Assembly: GCF_901000735.1 (NCBI RefSeq)
Contig: NC_081543.1
Location: forward strand, 25,811,515 to 25,875,514
From: Corylus avellana
Taxonomy: Eukaryota; Streptophyta; Magnoliopsida; Fagales; Betulaceae
Reading direction: 5' to 3'
Length of the DNA stretch: 64,000 nucleotides
Positions 48,084 to 59,702 of this stretch are shown here, in pieces. The position numbers and the translations under genes are program-made. The notes below the pieces were generated by a model. The model ran no database searches and was not told the DNA's origin. It saw only the letters and a list, made by a program, of their open reading frames with translations. Every line of letters starts with the position of its first letter. The first letter of the stretch is position 1.

Positions 48084-48637
48084 ACAAGTGTTAAGTGAGC
48101 GATACTTGATTCGATTATTAAATGAGGCATTTTGTGAACATAAATATTGACTTGAATATTAAATGAAGTAAGCTTAGTTTGACTCAGTTAAGCCCATGAG
48201 TAGCTCATATAAGGCTTGAATTGATAGTTGTTCATATAGTTGCTCATATTAATATAAAAAATTGATGATTTTTTTTTTTTTTTCCTAATAGCATTATTTT
48301 ATTATAGAATGATACCTATTCTCTCTATTCGAAACCAAGTATCTTATTGTATTGACTCAAGCTCCATATACGGCTAGCCAGGCTAAGCAAATGTTCATAT
48401 GCAAGCTGGCTTCTTGAGCCGTTTAAGAGTACTTGAAGTTTAAATTTATAATAAAAAATTAAATAAAAATTAAATATAAGAGCCAGTACGTGAACTGACT
48501 TGGCTCGACTTATTATGAGCTCGAGCTTGGGCACGATTTTTTGGCTCGTCCTTGAGTCGGCTCGAGCTCGAGCTCGAGTAAAATTAAACGAGCCGAGCCC
48601 AAACAAGGAAAGCTCGCTCAGGCTCGTTTACACCCCT
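48084..48637. mobile_element. Non-autonomous hAT-like element in the X LTR (copy 3)
   Basis: It is the reverse-oriented homologue of 14719-15295, with CTCGAGCTCGAGCTCGAG near 48560 and the ACACCCCTT end at 48637. The other end has mutated to ACAAGTG. Confidence 0.5.
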
Positions 48638-49100
48638 TGAGCCACACAACACAGAGCCACAAGAGAACATAAAAAATAAAAAAAAAGAAGACCTTGTGAA
48701 TCGCAAGACACTGCCGCAGAGAAGAATCAGGAGTTTTCATGCAGAGAATTTATTCCTAATATTCAAGTTCTTTCTTTTTCATGTCTTTTATTTATACATT
48801 GTTAAGTATTTTACAATTATTTGTAACCAAAGACTTTAGTTATGGCTCGTTTGAAGCCCTAGTCATGTTTTCTTAAAGATTTTGATTTGCCTTGTTACCA
48901 ACTATTTTTGTGATGCTTAATTGATTACTTCCAGGTTTATTTCATTCCTCATATGGCTTATGTGTTATGCTTGATCACCAAATACGTGTGTTGTATGGAG
49001 ATTGTCATATAGGTAAATTTAGATGACCGAATCTTGTGCTTATACTAAGTGACGAAGGAACCAATTATGAGTTCTTGGGATTAATCAACATGAAAAACGA

Positions 49101-49280
49101 GAATAGATACCAGGTTCAAGGTTTCGTGTGTTTGTCGATTTCCATTGTTTTATGCTTTCTTGAAGTGAAACTTAGTAGATACCATGCTAAATACTTTGAG
49201 AGTGAAAAGAGTTAAAGTAGACACTCATGTCTAACTTGTTGCTTAGGAAAATCAAATGCTTAAAGAGCAGATACCATGCC
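49101..49280 (+). repeat. TAGATACCATGC motif cluster in the X LTR
   Basis: Four copies: 49101-49116, 49172-49187, 49214-49231 and 49264-49280. They match the D LTR cluster in sequence and in the last two spacings (42/43 and 50 bp). Confidence 0.7.
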
Positions 49281-49650
49281 CTTAGGTTGACAAAAAGTGA
49301 GCATCCAAATCTCGTTTGTAGCATTGTGCAAGTCGTTTGCTTTGAGGAAGATGATTAGTGGTAAATATAGAAGCCTTAACTTATTTTTTCATTATTTCAA
49401 TTCTAGTTTCAAATCTGTTTTGCTATTTTCTTTCACTAGTGCAATCTTGGTTGGTTATTCAAATATGTTATTTGTTTGTTTCATTTAGATAGAAGCTTTA
49501 ATTAATAATCTTTAAACATAATTAATCCAATCCTCGTGGGAATGATCTTGTATTTGCTAGCTATACTATTTGTTTGATTTTGTGCATTTACGAGTTAAAA
49601 TATACATTTAGAGGGCTTATTATTTAGGCTGATATTTGTATAACAAGTTT

Positions 49651-49668
49651 TTGGCTTATTTGTCAGGG
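49651..49668 (+). other. Primer binding site remnant of element X (left)
   Basis: TTGGCTTATTTGTCAGGG starts 5 bp after the LTR. It is a decayed form of the tRNA-Asp-type TGGCGCC... site used by Athila. The right copy keeps TTGGCGTC. Confidence 0.55.
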
Positions 49669-49859
49669 ATTGCTCTAAATTGTGTTTAGTTTAGTTGTGT
49701 TCATAAAAGAAAAAAAAAAACAAAAAAACAAAAAACAAAAACAAAAACAAAAAAAAACAAACAAAAACAAAGAAAAAAAAAACAAAAAAACAAAACAAAA
49801 TTTCCAAATATATATTTACTTTTTACGTGATATATTGTAGGATTGAAAGTTCGTTTATG

Positions 49860-51300
49860 CAAGGTCGTCGGTCCTAGAATTTACCCATCAGTGTATACGA
49901 TCCAGAGATTGAACGAACCCTTAGAAGACTTCGAAGGCAAAAAGGAGAATCTAAAAAAGAAGAAAGATCAGAATCTGAGAAAGTAATGGAGGAAGAACAA
50001 GCAGAAAATCCACCAGTTCGAAGGCCAATGAAGAGCTCATTTATCCCACAAACCTTAATCAACCATCATGCATCTCCTGCCAACCAACAGTGCAGAGCAA
50101 CTTCAATCCATCTCCTCGTGTACTTAATACGTTGTCACATTACAAAGGCACACCTTCTGAGGATCCATATTTGCACATTAGGGATTTCTTTGATCTTTGC
50201 AAGACTCAGAATATCTAGGGCTTAACTCCAGAAGGAATCAGGTCAATCCTCTTTCCTTTTTCTTTAAAAGATAATGTTAAGTTGTGGTTGAACTCTTTGC
50301 CTACATGTTCCATTAACAATTGGGAGGAGCTGGCCACTAAATTTTTAAAGAAGTTTTTCCCAACTCAAAAGCCAAGGCAACTTAGAAGGGAGATTCAAAC
50401 ATTTCAAAAGAAAGAGGGAGATCTTTTCTTTGAAGCATGGAAACATTTCAATAAGCTGCTTCTCAAGTGTCCACACAACAATTTATCTCAAGATGATTAG
50501 ATACAAGCTTTTTACGAAGGTTTAAATGACACTAATAAAAGTCTTGTTGATTCAGCTTGTGGAGGTGTGCTTATGGAAAAGAGCAATGAGGAAGCTATTG
50601 AGCTATTTGAGACCCTAAGTGAAAATTCTCAACAATTCTCATCAAGAGGGAGGCAAGGAGTAAAAACTATGGGCGTGTATGAAGTAAGCACCAATGGTGG
50701 AGTCCAGACTCAAATGGCGGCAATGGAGAGGAAGTTAGATATGCTAGTGAGAGCAATGTCAACCCAGAACACTTCTCAAGTTCAACAAGTTGCGAAAGTC
50801 GAGGTATGTGCTATATGCTCTCACTCCAATCATACTACTGAGACTTGTCCTATGTCTTCTTTTACAGAGCAAGAGCATGCAAATTATGTGGGACAAAGAA
50901 ACTATCCTACCAAGAACAACCCCTATTTAAATACTTACAATGTAGGGTGGAGAAATCACGCCAATCTTTCTTGGAGTAACAATCAGAATGTTCTGAATCC
51001 ACAAGGGCGGCAGAGGAATTTCCAATAGGGAAGTAACTATCAGACTCCACCACAGGTGGTGCAACAGAATCCTGAGCAGAAAAAAGAATGATATTGAAGG
51101 TGCCATACTCCAGTTCTTGACTGCACAACAACATACTAATGCTCAGACTAGTCAAACCATTCAGAAACTGGAAGCATCAACCAGTCAAGTGATTCAGAGA
51201 TTGGAGGCACAAGTAGGGCAATTGGCCAAGGATCTGAGTGAGAGAAAGAGAGGAGAATTCCCATCAGATACCATACCAAACCCGAGAGGTCATGAGGAGT
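49860..51300 (+). pseudogene. Element X gag, left copy, truncated by hAT and gap
   Basis: The N-terminal Athila gag region (IERTLRR-type, about 49905) is out of frame with the core, 50282-50500 (WEELATKFLKKFFPTQK, LLLKCPHNN). A stop follows LSQDD where relatives have Gln; the right copy shares this stop. The frame 50567-51028 has an intact CCHC knuckle (CAICSHSNHTTETC) and NVGWRNHANLSW, then a stop. The frame 51117-51302 carries QRLEAQVGQLAKDL and is cut by a hAT end. A low-complexity (CAAAAA)n tract lies at 49709-49801. Confidence 0.8.
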
Positions 51301-51423
51301 AGGGGTGGGCAGATTAACCAGTTACCGATTATCGGCCGTGTACCGGTTTCGACCGAACCGATATACTAATATCCTTATCGGTTAAATTTTTTATATCGGT
51401 ATGGTTATCGGTTCGGTTTGGTC
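51301..51423. mobile_element. End of a hAT-type element inserted in X gag
   Basis: It begins TAGGGGTGGGCAG, a typical hAT terminus, and is rich in CGGTT/AACCG subterminal motifs. It interrupts gag after the GHEE codons; the mirror copy reads through at this point. The other end and the target duplication are lost in the gap. Confidence 0.7.
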
Positions 51424-51523
51424 NNNNNNNNNNNNNNNNNNNNNNNNNNNNNNNNNNNNNNNNNNNNNNNNNNNNNNNNNNNNNNNNNNNNNNNNNNNNN
51501 NNNNNNNNNNNNNNNNNNNNNNN
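51424..51523. other. Assembly gap, 100 N, centre of the inverted duplication
   Basis: The left contig ends in a hAT fragment; the right contig begins in a Y LTR start. Confidence 0.99.
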
Positions 51524-51573
51524 TAACAAAAGTAAATTAAAGGCTCCAAATATGCAATATTTGGCACATATCA
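51524..51573 (-). mobile_element. Start of a Y-family LTR (inferred 5' LTR of element Y)
   Basis: On the minus strand it begins TGATATGTGCCAAATATTGC and continues like the Y LTRs at 18718 and 26843, with only a few differences over 50 bp. No polypurine tract precedes it, so it is read as the 5' LTR of a nested element rather than the 3' LTR of X. Confidence 0.7.
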
Positions 51574-51578
51574 CACAT
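51574..51578. other. Target site duplication of element Y (CACAT), 5' side
   Basis: CACAT abuts the Y LTR start and matches the pentamer at the other Y end (17431-17435, 26387-26391). Confidence 0.75.
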
Positions 51579-52041
51579 GAACACATGCCATAATCACATA
51601 GAAGGAACAAAGAACATAAAAGAAGGAAATGAAAATTAAGCTAACAAAATAAGAAAGAAAATGACATGGAATGGAATTTTCCTACACCCCCAAACTGAAA
51701 TCACACATTATGCCCAATGTGTAGTAAGAGATACAGTACCTGGACGAGAAAGAAAAATGGTGACGGGTAGAGCTCCCCAGAAAACACATGTCCTGAAAAA
51801 TCAAAGCTTAAAAGACCAAGCATAAATGTGCACAAGATGGCGAGAAACAAAAACAATTTATTTATTTTTTGAAATAAAAAGGATGGAGTCTGAAACGAAA
51901 GTAATCAAAACACGCAAATTGGGCTACCTCCCAAGTAGTGCTAACTTTATAGTCTTCAGCCAGACTAGGTGACTCTCATGCCATGTATTGGACGAATTGG
52001 AGGGTCACATCCTCATCTCTAGGATCAAAGTTCATCTCAAT
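51579..52041 (-). mobile_element. Element X 3' noncoding region, proximal part
   Basis: On the minus strand it carries ACATTGGGCATAATGTG and TTTGGGGGTGTAGG (about 51685-51725), the usual Athila signal downstream of integrase. It is inferred to continue at 26386 or 17430 across the nested Y. No reading frame is seen. Confidence 0.6.
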
Positions 52042-53194
52042 CTAAGGTTTCACTCTGTGTCCAATCACCTTGAATGTCTGATTTTTCTCTGTGCTATGAA
52101 CCTCCAAAGCTCCATGAGGGAAAACGTTGGTGACAACATAAGGACCATACCACCTAGACTTGAGCTTACTAGGGAAGAGTCTTAATTTTGAATTGCAGAT
52201 CAACAACTCTTGTCCCACATGAAACTCCTTCCTGACAAGCTGCTTATCATGATTATGCCTTGGTTCTTTCCTTGTATAGCTTGGCATTTTCATATGCATC
52301 ATGCCTCAACTCTTCAAGTTCATTTAGCTATAGCTTTCTCTTATCACTTGCTTGTTTCGTATCAAAGTTGAATTTCTTGATGGCGCAGTAGGCTCTATGC
52401 TCCAACTCCACTGGTAGGTGACACACCTTCCCAAAGACCTATCGATATGGGGAAATGCCAATAGGGGTTTTGTATACAGTCCTATAGGCCCACAATGTAT
52501 CATTCAAGTGCAGAGACCAATCATTCCTGCTAGTATTCACTATCTTTCCTAGGATGCTTTTGATCTCTCTGTTACTTATCTTCACTTGACCACTGGTTTG
52601 AGGATGATATGACTGCCAACCTTATGTGTGATCCCATATTTTTTCATCAAAGAAGCAAAAGGCTGGTTGTTGAAGTGGCTACCTCCATCACTGATTATTG
52701 CCCTTGGTGTCCCAAACCTAGTAAAGATGCTATCCTGCAAGAGCTTCACAACAACTTTGTGATCATTAGTTTTTGAAGGGACAGCCTCGACCTATTTAGA
52801 CACATAATCCACACCCACGAGAATATATAAATAACCAAATGAGTTAGGAAATGGACCCATGAAGTCAATACCCTACACATCAAAGAGCTCTACCACTTGA
52901 ATGCTTTGCAATGGCATCTGATTTCTAGAGGAAATGTTACTTGTCCTCTGGCATCTATCACAAGAACTACAAAACCAAAAAGCATCTTTAAACACATTAG
53001 GCCAATAGAAACCAGATTGTAATACCTTGAGTGCTGTTCTCTTGGCTCCAAAGAGCCCTCCACATGCAAGCTGATGAAAATGCTATAAAATGCTTATGTG
53101 TTCCTCCTCTGGAACACCTTCGGATGATTTGATCAAGACAAAATTTGAATAGGTATGGCTCGTCCCAATAGTATTGCCTAAACATAGACATCAA
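52042..53194 (-). pseudogene. Element X integrase, decayed
   Basis: The region is homologous to the D integrase in order (PYLFKFCLDQIIRRC at the start, VTNVFPHGALEVHS and FKVIGHRVKP at the end) but is split by many frameshifts and stops. The core near 52600-52900 can be followed only in pieces. The C-terminal frame 52302-52042 is the longest. Confidence 0.7.
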
Positions 53195-53210
53195 CTGCTT
53201 CCTTTCCTAA

Positions 53211-54780
53211 TTAAACATACCTGAGAAAAAACTTAGTAGTTATATAATTAACAATATTTGCATACCAAGAAAGTTGGACATTTATTGCAAATAATTGCTC
53301 ATCTGGAAAGTTTTCACTCAAGGGAAGCTCGTTTCCTTCTTCATCATGAAGTAACCTGGATAAGTGATCCGCAACCACATTCTCACAACCCTTATTGTCC
53401 TTAATCTCAAGATCAAATTCTTTTAATAATAGTACCCATCTGATCAATCTAGGTTTATCATCTTTCTTAGCAAACAAATATCTCAAAGCATTATGGTCAG
53501 TGAATACAATAACTTTAGAACCAATCAAGTATGACCTAAACTTCTCTAAAGCAAATATGACAGCTAACAATTCTTTTTTCAGTAGTAGAATAGTTTAGCT
53601 AAGCATAATTTAAAGTTCTAGAAGCATAATAGATAGCATGAGGTACCTTATTAACTCCCTGGCATCACACATGAGCTCGAATGGAAGGTTCTAATCAGGT
53701 GCCATCATAATTGGTGCAGACGTAAGTAATTTTTTTAATTTGTTGAAGGCAGTCATGCACTCTTCTATCCATACAAACTTAACATCCTTAGTCAGCAACA
53801 TACAAAGAGGTCAGGAAATCTTGGAGAAATCTTTTATGAATCTTCTATATAACCCTGCATGCCCTAAAAAACTTTTCACACCCTTAATTGATGTAGGAGG
53901 AGATAGTTTGGAGATGATATCGATTTTTGCCTTGTCCACCTCAATGCCCTTTCTCAAAAGAACATGACCCAAAACAATATCTTGTTGTACCATGAAATGG
54001 CACTTTTCCCAATTCAGCACTAAGTTACAGTCTTCACACCTCTAAAGGACAACCTGCAAATGGTTAAGACACTCATCAAAGTTAGAACCAAAAACACTGA
54101 AATCATCCATAAATACCTCGATAAATCTTTCCACCATGTCTGAGATTATGCTCATCATGCACCTCTGAAATGTGGTAGGTGAATTACATAACCCGAATGG
54201 CATCCTTCTGTATGAAAATGTACCAAAGGGGCATGTGAAATTGCTCTTCTCCTGGTCCTATGGCGCTATAGCAATCTGGTTATAGCCACTATACCCATCT
54301 AGAAAACAATAATGGCTATGACTTGTTAACCTCTCTAACATCTGATCAATAAACGGTAGAGGGAAATGATCTTTCCTGGTTTCCTTATTGAGCTTCCTGT
54401 AGTCAATTCAGACTCTCCAACTTGTGGTCATCCTGGTAGGAACAAGCTCATTCTCGTCATTCTTCATCACTATGATTCCACTCTTCTTAAGCACCACTTG
54501 AATTGGACTCACTCACTTACTATCTGAGATGGGGTAGATGATGCCAACATCCAACAACTTAAGAACCTCTTCTCTGACTACATCCTTCATATGTGGGTTA
54601 AGTCTTCTCTGTGCATCTCTGGTCAGCCTTGCATTATCTTCAAGGAGGATCCTATGCTTGCACTTGGCTGGACTTATGCCCTTGATGTCGACAATGATTC
54701 ACCCTAATGCAGTCTTGTGCTCTCTAAGAACTCTCAATAGCTTCTCCTCTTCCACCAAACTTAAGTTTGTAGCAACTATC
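53211..54780 (-). pseudogene. Element X reverse transcriptase and RNase H, decayed
   Basis: Recognisable pieces: the FIDQML region near 54330, MPFGL region near 54200, [18 protein letters not shown] (54020 on), FLGHAGLYRRFI, and RNase H from about 53570 ([42 protein letters not shown]). Part of the RNase H N-terminal region near 53640-53680 is deleted compared with element D. Several stops are present, so it is non-functional. Confidence 0.75.
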
Positions 54781-56085
54781 ACTGGTAGTGCTCTCCCAAG
54801 TAAGCATATGTTAGGTTTTCATGCAACTGCTTCAATTCCAATTCTGGTGCCTTGACAGTAGAAGGGACAAGAGTAGTATTAGTAAGCACAAGAGTTTCAA
54901 AGGGAGGTGTGTACTTACTTGGATATGGCTTAAGAACCTTAAGGGAGTGAACGACCTCAATGATGTCAACATCAACACTTTCACAGTCTTGCTCAATGCT
55001 CGGCCTTGTGAGACTGTGAGTTATGGTAGCCTCCAATGGGTCAATGCTATGTACCTGAAAGACTTGCTCAACAACACTTTGAACCTCACAAATATTGAAG
55101 CAATCGTGATTATCCTGTGGTAATTTCAATGCATCAAACACCGTAAACTCTATCTTTTCACCATTTACTTTCATGCTTATAGTACCCTTTTTAACACATA
55201 TTTTTATATCAATAGTACTCATAAAGGATCTACCTAAAATAATGGGCAGAGATGATGGCATAGGTGATTCTCCCATATCCAAAACAACAAAATCAACAAG
55301 CAAAATAAATTGATTTACCTTAATTAAGACATCTTCTACAATACCTCTAGGTTTTTTGATGCTTCTGTTCGCTAATTGCAAAGTAATTGAGATTGGTTGA
55401 AGTTCTCCAAACTCAATTTCTCATAAACCGTATAAGGTAGCAAATTGACACTTGCCCTTAAATCAAGCAAAGCATATTCAAAGAGTTGATCACCAATGCT
55501 GCAAGGAATAGTAAAACTGCCTGGATCTTTTAGCTTAGGTGGTAACTTCCTCAACAAGACCGCACTTACCTCTTCCGTCAATGCAACTGTCTTATATTCC
55601 TGAAACTTTCTTTTGTTAGGGCAAAAATCCTTTAAGAACTTGGCATAAGATGGAATCTGTTGAATTGCATCAAGTAAAGGAATATTGATTTCTACTTTCC
55701 TTAAAGTTTCAAAAATATCAAGCCATTGTTGTTCTTTCTTTTGATTAACTAACCTTTGAGGGAAGGGTGGCAATATCACCTTCTCCTTCTCACTTACCTT
55801 TGTGGAGCTCGTAGCTCCTGTTGGAGGTCCTTCCACTTTCTTATCCATTCTCACATTATTGTCAATGACTTTACCACTCCTAAGGACTATCACAACCTTT
55901 AGGTCCTCATGACCTCTCGGGTTTGGTATGGTATGTGATGGGAATTCTCCTCTCTTTCTCTCACTCAAATCCTTGGCCAATTGCCCTACTTGTGCCTCCA
56001 ATCTCTGAATCGCTTGACTGGTTGTTGCTTCCAGTTTCTGAATGGTCTGTCGAGTCTGAGCATTAGTATGTTGTTGTGCAGTCAA
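54779..56085 (-). pseudogene. Element X gag tail, aspartic protease and linker
   Basis: Frame 56085-55372 has VGQLAKDLSERKRGEFPS, LDIFETLRKVEINIPLLDAI and the protease start IGDQLFEYALLDLRASVN, in which the active-site Gly is replaced by Arg. Frame 55381-54779 continues with VLIKVNQFILLVDFVVLD, IILGRSFMSTID and VSMKVNGEKIEF-like sequence and the linker to reverse transcriptase. The single frameshift near 55375 and the Gly loss disable the protease. Confidence 0.75.
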
Positions 56086-57360
56086 GAACTGGAGTATGGC
56101 GCCTTCAATATTGTTCTTTTTTTCTGCTCAGGATTCTGTTGCACCACCTGTGGTGGAGTCTGATAGTTACTTCCCTATTGGAAATTCCTCTGCCACCCTT
56201 GTGGATTCAGAACGTTCTGATTGTTACTCCAAGAAAGATTGGTGTGATTTCTCCACCCTGTATTGTAAGTATTTGAATAGGGGTTGTCTTGGTAGGATAG
56301 TGGCTTTGTCCCACATAATTTGCATGCTCTTGCTCTGTAAAAGAAGACATAGGACAAGCCTCAGTAGTATGATTAGAGTGAGAGCATATAACACATATCT
56401 CGACTTTCGCAACTTGTTGAACTTGAGAAGTGTTCTGGGTTGACATTGCTCTCACTAGCATATCTAACTTCCTCTCCATTGCAGCCATCTGAGTTTGGAC
56501 TCCACCATTGGTGCTTACTTCATACACGCCCATACTTTTTACTCCTTGCCTCCCTCTTGATGAGAATTGTTGAGAATTTTCACTTAGGGTCTCAAATAGC
56601 TCAATAGCTTCCTCATTGCTCTTTTCCATAAGCACACCTCCACAAGCTGAATCAACAAGACTTTTATTAGTGTATTTAAACCTTCGTAAAAAGCTTGTAC
56701 CTAATCATCTTGAGATAAATTGTGGTGTGGACACTTGAGAAGCAGCTCATTGAAATGTTCCCATGCTTCAAAGAAAAGATTTCCATCTTTATGTTGAAAT
56801 GTTTGAATCTCCCTTCTAAGTTGCCTTGTCTTTTGAGCTGGGAAAAACTTCTTTAAAAATTTAGTGGTCAACTCCTCCCAATTGCTAATGGAACATGTAG
56901 GCAAAGAGTTCAACCACAACTTAACATTATCTTTTAAAGAAAAAGGAAAGAGGATTAACCTGATTCCTTATAGAGTTAAGCCCTAGATATTCTGAGTCTT
57001 GCAGAGATCAAAGAAATCCCTAATGTGCAAATATGGATCCTCAGAAGGTGTGCCTTAGTAATGTGACAACGTATTAAGTACACGAGGAGATAGATTGAAG
57101 TTGCTCTGCACTGTTGGTTGGCAGGAGATGCATGATGGTTGATTAAGGTTTGTGGGATAAATGAGCTCTTCATTGGCCTTCAAACTGGTGGATTTTCTGC
57201 TTGTTCTTCCTCCATTACTTTCTCAGATTCTGATCTTTCTTCTTTTTCAGATTCTCCTTTTTGCGTTTGAAGTCGTCTAAGGGTTCGTTCAATCTCTGGA
57301 TCGTATACACTGATGGCTAAATTCTAGGACCGACGATCTTGCATAAACGAACTTTCAATC
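56086..57360 (-). pseudogene. Element X gag, right copy
   Basis: The N-terminal acidic segment (about 57300-57190, EEERSESEKVMEEEQ-like) is separated by stops from the core at 56919-56701 (WEELTTKFLKKFFPAQK, LLLKCPHHN). That ends at the same LSQDD-stop as the left copy. Frame 56635-56207 has the CCHC knuckle CVICSHSNHTTEAC. It mirrors 49860-51300 but is not interrupted by the hAT fragment. Confidence 0.8.
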
Positions 57361-57474
57361 CTGCAATATATCACGTAAAAAGTAAATATATATTTGGAAA
57401 TTTTGGTTTGTTTTGTTTTTTATTTTTTTTTATTTTTTATGAACACAACTAAACTAAACATAATTTAGAGCAAT

Positions 57475-57492
57475 CCCTGACAAAGACGCCAA
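57475..57492 (-). other. Primer binding site of element X (right)
   Basis: Minus-strand TTGGCGTCTTTGTCAGGG begins 5 bp inside the LTR. It resembles the Athila tRNA-Asp-type site TGGCGCCGTTGCCGGGGA with four changes. Confidence 0.65.
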
Positions 57493-57498
57493 AAACTT

Positions 57499-59702
57499 GT
57501 TATACAAATATCAGCCTAAATAATAAGCCCTCTAAATGTATATTTTAACTCGTAAGTGTACAAGATCAAACAAATAGTATAGCTAGCAAATACAAGATCA
57601 TTCCCACGAGGATTAGATTAATTGTGTTTAAAGATTATTAATTAAAGCTCTATCTAAATGAAACAAACAAATAACATATTTGAATAACCAACCAAGATTG
57701 CACTAATGAAAGAAAATAGCAAAATAGATTTGAAACTAGAATTGAAATAATGAAAAAATAAGTTAAGGCTTCTATATTCACCACTAATCATCTTCCTCAA
57801 AGCAAACGACTTGCACAATGCTACAAACGAGATTTAGATGCTCACTGTTTGTCAACCTAAGGGCATGGTATCTGCTCCTTAAGCATTTGATTTTCCTAAG
57901 CAACAAGTTAGACATGAGTGTCTACTCTAACTCTTTTCACTCTCAAAGTATTTAGCATGGTATCTACTACGTTGCACTTCAAGAAAGCATAAAACAATGG
58001 AAATCGACAAACACACGAAACCTTGAACCTGGTATCTATTCTCGTTTTTCATGTTGATTAATCCCAAGAACTCATAATTGGTTCCTTCGTCACTTAGTAT
58101 AAGCACAAGATTCGGTCATCTAAATTTACCTATATAACAATCTCCATACAACACACGTATTTGGTGATCAAGCATAACACATAAGCCATATGAAGAATGA
58201 AATAAACCTGGAAGTAATCAATTAAGCATCACAAAAATAGTTTGTAACAAGGCAAATCAAAATCCTTAAGAAAATATGATTAGGGCTTCAAACGAGCCAT
58301 AACTAAAGTATTTAGTTACAAATAATTTTAAAATACTTAACAATGTATAAATAAAAAGACTTGAAAAAGAAAGAACTTGAATATTAGGAATAAATTCTCT
58401 GCATGAAAACTCTTGATTCTTCTCTGCGGCAGTGTCTTGCGGTCCACAAGGTCTTCTTTTTTTCTTTTGTTTGTTCTCTTGTGGCTCTGTGTTGTGTGGC
58501 TCAAGGGGTGTAAATGAGCCTAGTCTGAGCGAGCTTTTCTTGTTTGGGCTTGACTCGTTTAAATTTTACTCAAGCTCGAGCTCGAGCCGACTTAAAGACG
58601 AGCCAAAAAATCGTGCCCGAGCTCGAGCTCATAATAAGTCGAGCCAAGTCAGTTCACATAAATAACTCGAGCTCTTATATTTAATTTTTATTTAATTTTT
58701 TATTATAAATTTAAACTTCAAGTACTCTTAAACGGCTCAAGAAGCCAGCTTGCATATGAACATTTGCTTAGCTTGGTTGGTCGTGTATGGAGCCTGAGTC
58801 AATACAACAAGATGCTTGATTTCGAATAGAGAGAATATGTATCATTTTATAATAAAATGATGCTATTAGGAAAAAAAAAAAAAAAAAAATCATCAATTTT
58901 TTATATTAATATGAGCAACTATATGAACAACTATTAATTCAAGCCTTATACGAACTACTTACGGGCCTAACTGAGTCAAGCCAAGCTTACTTCGTTTAAT
59001 ATTCGAGTAAGTATTTATGTTCATAAAACGCCTCATTTAATAATCAAGTCAAGTTCAAATCGAGCTTGTACTCGCTCACTTAACACCTGTATGCAGCTGG
59101 CTCCACCTCTCTTTTACTTTTATAAAAAGGAAAAGAGCTTTTGTTCTTTTAGGTTTCTACCGCCCATGCGCTCTACGATTGGGTCCCACTTTAACTCCCC
59201 CTTTCATTTTTTTCTGTCCAGGTATCGTCATTAATTGTTGCTCTTCAATCTTTCCCTTCAGCTCCTCCTTTACGTTTGCTGCAAGTCCACCAATATTATT
59301 CTCTTTTGTTGCACTCCAATTTGGGCCCCACCTCGACTCTTCCTTTCTTTTATTTTGATTTCCACGTATGGCTTCTTGCTTTCCTCTCTTTTTGGTTTTC
59401 TTTCTTTTGTTAGAGGTCCCACGTGATATATGTATATATGAGACAAAATCTCATATATAAGTCCTTGTTGCCTGCTTTCTTCTTTCTTCTATTTTTTTTT
59501 TTTTTTCTTTTGCTTTTCCAATTGCTACAAATTCTATTGATTCCTACAAAAGATGATTTCTTGTATTAATACATTATTCAAGCTCAATATCAATAATTGA
59601 ATACTATTCCACAATTGAATCTAAAATATATGAATTAAAATAGAACATAGTATAATAATGTTTATTTTAATAGAAAAAATATACACTTTTAAGCTATTAT
59701 CA
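57499..59702 (-). mobile_element. 5' LTR of Athila element X, right copy (2,204 bp)
   Basis: Minus-strand ends TGATAATAGC and GTATAACA, preceded by AGTTT (AAACT on plus, 59703-59707). It contains the older hAT-like insert (58504-59090) but lacks the 338-bp MITE of the left copy, having the intact empty site near 59545. Single 329-bp unit. Confidence 0.85.
58504..59090. mobile_element. Non-autonomous hAT-like element in the X LTR (copy 4)
   Basis: AGGGGTGTAAA and TTAACACCTGT ends with CTCGAG-rich subterminal regions; homologous to 14719-15295. Confidence 0.55.

Larger units (their letters stand above)
47124..49645 (+). mobile_element. 5' LTR of Athila element X, left copy (2,522 bp)
   Basis: It runs from TGATAATAGCTTAAAAGTG to GTATAACA and is followed by a primer-binding-site-like sequence. 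It contains a recent hAT MITE (47284-47621), the older CTCGAG-rich hAT-like element (48084-48637) and the TAGATACCATGC motif cluster (49101-49280). Confidence 0.85.

Noticed and set aside
51524..51573. 3' LTR of element X
   Set aside because: Its start is of the Y family, not the TGATAATAGC start of X, and no polypurine tract precedes it. A nested Y 5' LTR with a matching target duplication fits better.
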